A DNA stretch of 64,000 nucleotides, from the NCBI RefSeq assembly GCF_000317635.1, contig NC_019779.1:4092001-4156000 (forward strand), read 5' to 3'. Source of the stretch: Halothece sp. PCC 7418 (GTDB taxonomy: Bacteria; Cyanobacteriota; Cyanobacteriia; Cyanobacteriales; Rubidibacteraceae). The notes beneath the pieces were generated by a model. That model was not told the origin of the DNA and did no database searches. It worked only from the letters and a program-made list of their open reading frames with translations. The translations under genes were made by a program, and so were the position numbers. Below are positions 60,491 through 64,000 of this stretch, piece by piece (the first letter of the stretch is position 1; each line of letters opens with the position of its first letter).

Positions 60491-61888
60491 ATGTATAACG
60501 GCTTATTAGTCATTGATGCGGATGCCCATAAATTAGAAAATCCGCTCATTTTACGAGATTATCTAGAACCCGAATATCGCGATCGCGTGGGATTAGTGGT
60601 TGACAGCTTAGGAGACCAACGCGCCAGAATCGTTGATTACAACCCCCAGACCAAAACCAATGATTTTGTTCGGATGTTCCCGCAACCGCAAGGGTTAGGA
60701 AAAGGCGGTTTCCGCAACTTACACCCTGATACTACTTTAGGGGCAATGTTCAACAAAGTGCGGATTCAGCACATGGACGAAGAAGGGATTGATGTCCATG
60801 TCATCTATGGAACATTAAACCTGATCTTTTCTAGCATTTTAGATAAAGATCTTGCTGTTGCCCTGTGTAAAGCCTACAACAACTACATGGCAGATGATTG
60901 TAAAGGCTATGACAATCGTTTGCAACCGATTGGTGTCATTCCCCTGCAAGATGTGGATGAAGCAGTAAAAGAGATGTATCGCTGCGTCAATGAACTAGGG
61001 ATGATTTCCGTGGCGGTTGCGCCAAACCTTCCCATTCCTCATCCGAAAGCCCCAGATGCGTTCCCAGATATCCGTACCGCAAAATCGGTTTCTCACCCTG
61101 ATTTCCGTCCCATTCTGCAAGCTGCTGTCGATCTCGATATTGGCTTAGGGATTCATGGTGGACCTGGATCTTATATGGTGGGTGGTTTAGCAGACCATAC
61201 CGAAACCTTTGTTCTCACTCATATTTTTGTCCAACGAAACCAGCAACAACTCGCCTTAGCCCGGATGGTCTTTGATGGCGCGTTTGAACAATTCCCTGAT
61301 CTCCGTGTGGGCTTCCTGGAAGGGGGATGTGGTTGGGTTCCTGATCTCGCCCATGCTTTCCATGAACATTGGGAAAAACGGATTCGCGATTTCGATCCCA
61401 AACATCCTTATCGTCCTTCCTTAATGGACTTCACTAAGTTAATGGTGCAAGAATACGGCGGACAAAATAACGTCAATATTATCTCGCAGGCGCGGAACTT
61501 ATTTGATCTGTTGTGGAATAAACAACATGATCCCACACAAATTGAAGATGAAAGTCTTTATGAACACTACGATTTACGCCACCGCGATCCCTTAGACTAT
61601 TTTGAACGAGGACAAATCTTTACCTCGTTTGAATCAGACGATCCCGGTCCTGCTTATCTTCCCCAAGCCATGGGTGAAATTGGAAAACATATTACCTGTT
61701 TCTCGGGCGACTATGGTCATTGGGATGGGGTTTTAAGAAACTGTGTGTCTGATGCAGCAAAGGTTGCGGATTACGATCGCGATCATCTTGCCCTTTTATT
61801 AGGCGGAAATGCTTTAGATCTCTACGGTCAACGGTTACGGAATGTTCTCCCTGAAAACCTTGCGGTTGCTGCCACTCCCACTAGTTAA
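60491..61888 (+). CDS. Amidohydrolase-family metal-dependent hydrolase
   Basis: A 465-residue TIM-barrel enzyme of the PF04909 type. The opening VIDADAHKLEN is a D-x-D-x-H variant of the metal motif, then IGLGIHGGPG, GFLEGGCGWVPDLAHAFHEHW and CFSGDYGHWDG give the other barrel residues. Relatives include decarboxylases such as ACMSD-like proteins. The substrate is unknown. AGGAG lies about 14 bases before the ATG. It closes the lipid-oxygenation cluster and is followed by a strong terminator. Confidence 0.9.
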   Translation: MYNGLLVIDADAHKLENPLILRDYLEPEYRDRVGLVVDSLGDQRARIVDYNPQTKTNDFVRMFPQPQGLGKGGFRNLHPDTTLGAMFNKVRIQHMDEEGIDVHVIYGTLNLIFSSILDKDLAVALCKAYNNYMADDCKGYDNRLQPIGVIPLQDVDEAVKEMYRCVNELGMISVAVAPNLPIPHPKAPDAFPDIRTAKSVSHPDFRPILQAAVDLDIGLGIHGGPGSYMVGGLADHTETFVLTHIFVQRNQQQLALARMVFDGAFEQFPDLRVGFLEGGCGWVPDLAHAFHEHWEKRIRDFDPKHPYRPSLMDFTKLMVQEYGGQNNVNIISQARNLFDLLWNKQHDPTQIEDESLYEHYDLRHRDPLDYFERGQIFTSFESDDPGPAYLPQAMGEIGKHITCFSGDYGHWDGVLRNCVSDAAKVADYDRDHLALLLGGNALDLYGQRLRNVLPENLAVAATPTS

Positions 61889-61913
61889 AGCAATTTATTT
61901 TTAATGCTCTTTT

Positions 61914-61945
61914 CCCCTTTCTGTTAAGGCAGAGAGGGGTTTTTT
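61914..61945 (+). terminator. Strong Rho-independent terminator
   Basis: CCCCTTTCTG pairs with CAGAGAGGGG (one G-T pair) around TTAAGG, followed by TTTTTT. It lies 25 bases after the amidohydrolase stop codon. Confidence 0.9.
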
Positions 61946-62412
61946 ACGGTGACCAGTTATCAGTGACCAGTGGATAGTGGACAATACTTTGAGTTCTCCA
62001 TTGATTAAAATTCAATGGATTCACTCTTGTTGTGACTCAATGGATTAAAATCACATTTCGTCACTTCCTTTCCCACACTCAAGAATGGGAGACAGACCTT
62101 GACTAGGTTTCGCCCTAGCTGTATCCTTACCTGTTAAATTAGCCCGTTTGGGTTTTTCACCATTAAGTTTAGGGCTGTTTGGAATGATAACATAAAATGA
62201 CACAAAAGGCTGAAGCCTTTAAGGGCCATTCATGAGGGGCTGTGTGCGGAGGTTTCCTCCGCACCTAGAAAGCCCCGTCCATCCGTTTCAAACGGATGGC
62301 TCTCTGACTGTTTTCCTGTAGTGAAAAGAAAGAAAAACTACCCACTACCCACTAACAAAGAACGAAGAACAAAGAACGGTCTTAACCGACCAATGGACTT
62401 TTTCAGGAAACC
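61946..62412. other. Gene-free spacer with repeats and a mobile-element relic
   Basis: It opens with heptads (AGTTATC, AGTGACC, AGTGGAT) to about 61985. The middle (62080-62310) holds hairpins of a TnpB reRNA-like relic, and 62336-62380 again carries AACAAAG/CCCACTA heptads. No ORF with family resemblance and no tRNA are visible. Confidence 0.55.
62236..62299 (+). ncRNA. TnpB reRNA (IS200/IS605 right end)-like relic
   Basis: GGGGCT (62236) closes on AGCCCC (62271-62276) around the perfect 9-bp hairpin GTGCGGAGG/CCTCCGCAC, then CCATCCGTT/AACGGATGG (62279-62299) follows. The order stem, AGAAAGCCCCGTCC, second stem is the same as the 3' end of guide RNAs from IS200/IS605 tnpB elements such as ISDra2. 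No tnpB reading frame survives upstream. Confidence 0.45.
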
Positions 62413-64000
62413 CTAAGTATAGAGCGGTTCGGCGACTAAAACCAATGATCCGTCTAAATTGGCAACAATTTCTGTGGTAATATCGCTAACGGCTAGTCCA
62501 CCTGCGGTTTGTCGGCGTAATGCCCGTAAGACGGTTAAATCATAATCTTGGGCAACTTGAACAATCGCTTTGGGAACATGATCGTGAAGCATCGTTTGGA
62601 TCTGAATCGGAAGCGGAAACTGATGCCACAGCAACCATTCCCTTAAGCCCGCTTCAAAGGCTTCCATATCCTCTTTCGATTCTCCCCAAAGCCCAATGTG
62701 AAGGAGAGTAACTTGGGCTTGATTCGTTTGCGCGATTAATTGAGCAAACTCAATGGTTCGCCAACTGGGAGGACTGAGATTTTCTATAGGGACTAAAATG
62801 CGTTTAATTTCGGTTGGATCTTTATGGAGATTCATCACAACAACGGGACAGTGGGCTGTCCAAAAGACATGATCAATGGTTTTACCTAAGAGACGTTCTC
62901 GAAGTGTGGTCGGACTCCAGCCCATAACAATCCAAGTCACCCCGTGTTCCCGTGCGGTGCGAGTAATGCCTTGGGCAATATTGTCATCTAAACGGAGTAC
63001 AGGCTGGATGGAAACCTGAAACGGGTCGCTCAGTTCTTGGGTTTGTTCTAATAAAAATTGGGCTTGATCGATGTCCTTGGTTGTTGCCATACCGTCGATG
63101 ACGACGGCTAAGGAAATTACTTTTCCTTCTCCTTGGCGAGCTAGTAAAGCTGCCGTTTCCACTAAATACGTTTTGGTGTTGGGGTTAGCGAGAGAAACCA
63201 AGACCCGAGAGGGGGGATAGGTGACAAACGTTTCTGGGATGGTCAGTGAGCTTAATTGTTGCTGACGACGTGGGGATTGTAGCTGACGACCGAACCGCTG
63301 CGTCAGAATCGGTCCCACCATGGCAGTTACAAGCATCAACATAATTACCGCATTGAATAATGAACGATCCAGTAAGCCCTGATTGAGACCTGCTAGGGCT
63401 GCAGCGAGGGTTGCAGCAACTTGCGGTAAGGACAAAGACCACATGATTAAGCCTTCGGTACGGGTATAACCATAAATCCATTGCGCGATCGCGGCAGCTA
63501 AGCCTTTACTGAAGAATAATCCTCCGACTAACAGCGCAGTTAAAGCTAAATTTCCTGTTAATGTTTCTTTTAAGCTGGATAAATCAAGGAGTAATCCCAT
63601 ATCAACAAAAAAGAAGGGAATAAAAAGGGTACTGCCCACAAAGGTAATCTTTTCTTCGACTTGGCTCCGTCCTACGACATCATTAACGGCTAACCCTGCT
63701 AAAAATGCCCCAACAATTTTATCGACTTGGATTAATTGCGCGCCCACTGCGGTTAAGAAGACGGCTAATAAAATAAATAAAAACTGATTGCTTTCATCAT
63801 CTCCTGTTCGTCGAAAATAAAATTTTCCTGCCCAATCTAAACCGAATAAAATTAAGACGGCATAAATTCCTAAGGCAATTAATTGAATGATTAAACTTGT
63901 TACCGAAAAATCCCCTTGATGAATTGATAAACAAATAGCCAACAACAGAAGAGAGGCAATATCAGTAAAAATGGTTGCACCAATTGTTGCTACTATGGCT
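62413..64000 (-). CDS. Cation/proton antiporter with C-terminal Usp domains, 5' end missing
   Basis: The reading frame runs without a stop past the window end; 529 residues are visible. The N-terminal part is polytopic (CPA2/Kef type), with ATIGATIFTDIASLLLLA at the cut edge, VDKIVGAFLAGLAVNDV and FVDMGLLLDLSSLKETL typical of the family. Residues about 270-400 and 395-520 form Usp-like domains (WIVMGWSPTTLRERLLG; KRILVPIENLSP). Such proteins exchange Na+ or K+ for H+, with Usp domains as likely nucleotide sensors. A TTG at 63945 might be taken as a start, but family sequence continues upstream of it, so the gene is truncated by the window. Confidence 0.9.
   Translation of the reverse strand, partial: AIVATIGATIFTDIASLLLLAICLSIHQGDFSVTSLIIQLIALGIYAVLILFGLDWAGKFYFRRTGDDESNQFLFILLAVFLTAVGAQLIQVDKIVGAFLAGLAVNDVVGRSQVEEKITFVGSTLFIPFFFVDMGLLLDLSSLKETLTGNLALTALLVGGLFFSKGLAAAIAQWIYGYTRTEGLIMWSLSLPQVAATLAAALAGLNQGLLDRSLFNAVIMLMLVTAMVGPILTQRFGRQLQSPRRQQQLSSLTIPETFVTYPPSRVLVSLANPNTKTYLVETAALLARQGEGKVISLAVVIDGMATTKDIDQAQFLLEQTQELSDPFQVSIQPVLRLDDNIAQGITRTAREHGVTWIVMGWSPTTLRERLLGKTIDHVFWTAHCPVVVMNLHKDPTEIKRILVPIENLSPPSWRTIEFAQLIAQTNQAQVTLLHIGLWGESKEDMEAFEAGLREWLLWHQFPLPIQIQTMLHDHVPKAIVQVAQDYDLTVLRALRRQTAGGLAVSDITTEIVANLDGSLVLVAEPLYT

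Overview
The window comes from a cyanobacterial chromosome. The octamer GCGATCGC (HIP1) recurs roughly every 1-2 kb, often extended to GCGCGATCGCGC. Genes typical of oxygenic phototrophs lie throughout: a CrhR-type RNA helicase, a flavodiiron protein of the Flv1 type, a carotenoid cleavage oxygenase, aa3-type cytochrome oxidase with heme A synthesis genes, an Rre1/Ycf29-like regulator, a DUF3611 (Tic21/PIC1-like) protein and a CCB1-like assembly factor. Heptanucleotide tandem repeats (STRR) are abundant. I cannot name the genus; a unicellular cyanobacterium is plausible.

Layout. 1-7.9 kb: end of a HAD phosphatase, Rre1-like regulator, serS, DUF3611 protein, PadR/Pex-like regulator with a CCB1-like protein, a Usp, an adenosine-specific kinase-like protein, a bactofilin-like exported membrane protein and a phasin-like protein. 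8-15.3 kb: a periplasmic-binding/PAS/GAF/GGDEF receptor, M42 peptidase, HAD phosphatase, a small cyanobacterial protein and an alpha/beta hydrolase. 15.3-21.8 kb: a two-gene cassette (SF2 helicase with a C-terminal PD-(D/E)xK-type nuclease, translationally coupled to an 820-residue protein of unknown family). It lacks HIP1 sites, has its own promoter and palindrome, and is the best candidate for an undescribed defence-type system. 21.8-33.8 kb: NTF2-like protein and SDR, a large hybrid histidine kinase, two membrane-associated GTPases, a Uma2 protein joined to a carotenoid oxygenase, and a repeat-containing peptidoglycan-binding protein. 34-43.3 kb: a PlsY-like/PEP-synthase-like fusion, Flv1, an ATP-grasp protein, crhR and thrC. 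43.3-49 kb: respiratory oxidase block, ctaCDE on the minus strand divergent from ctaA-ctaB. 49-64 kb: VOC protein, CFA-synthase-like methyltransferase, an orphan HEARO/IscB-type RNA, two tandem SPFH paralogues, PP2C phosphatase, UbiB-type kinase, GH3-family protein, a small lipid-oxygenation cluster (cupin-like, fatty-acid hydroxylase, Mpo1-like, amidohydrolase) and a cation/proton antiporter cut by the window end.

Non-coding content is rich. A MITE-like family with TATAGC termini carries expanding heptad repeats. There is a hairpin-forming 29-bp tandem repeat, a nearly complete HEARO (IscB omega-RNA-like) locus without an intact nuclease gene, a second truncated copy of it, and a TnpB reRNA-like relic. 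I found no tRNA, rRNA or CRISPR array.
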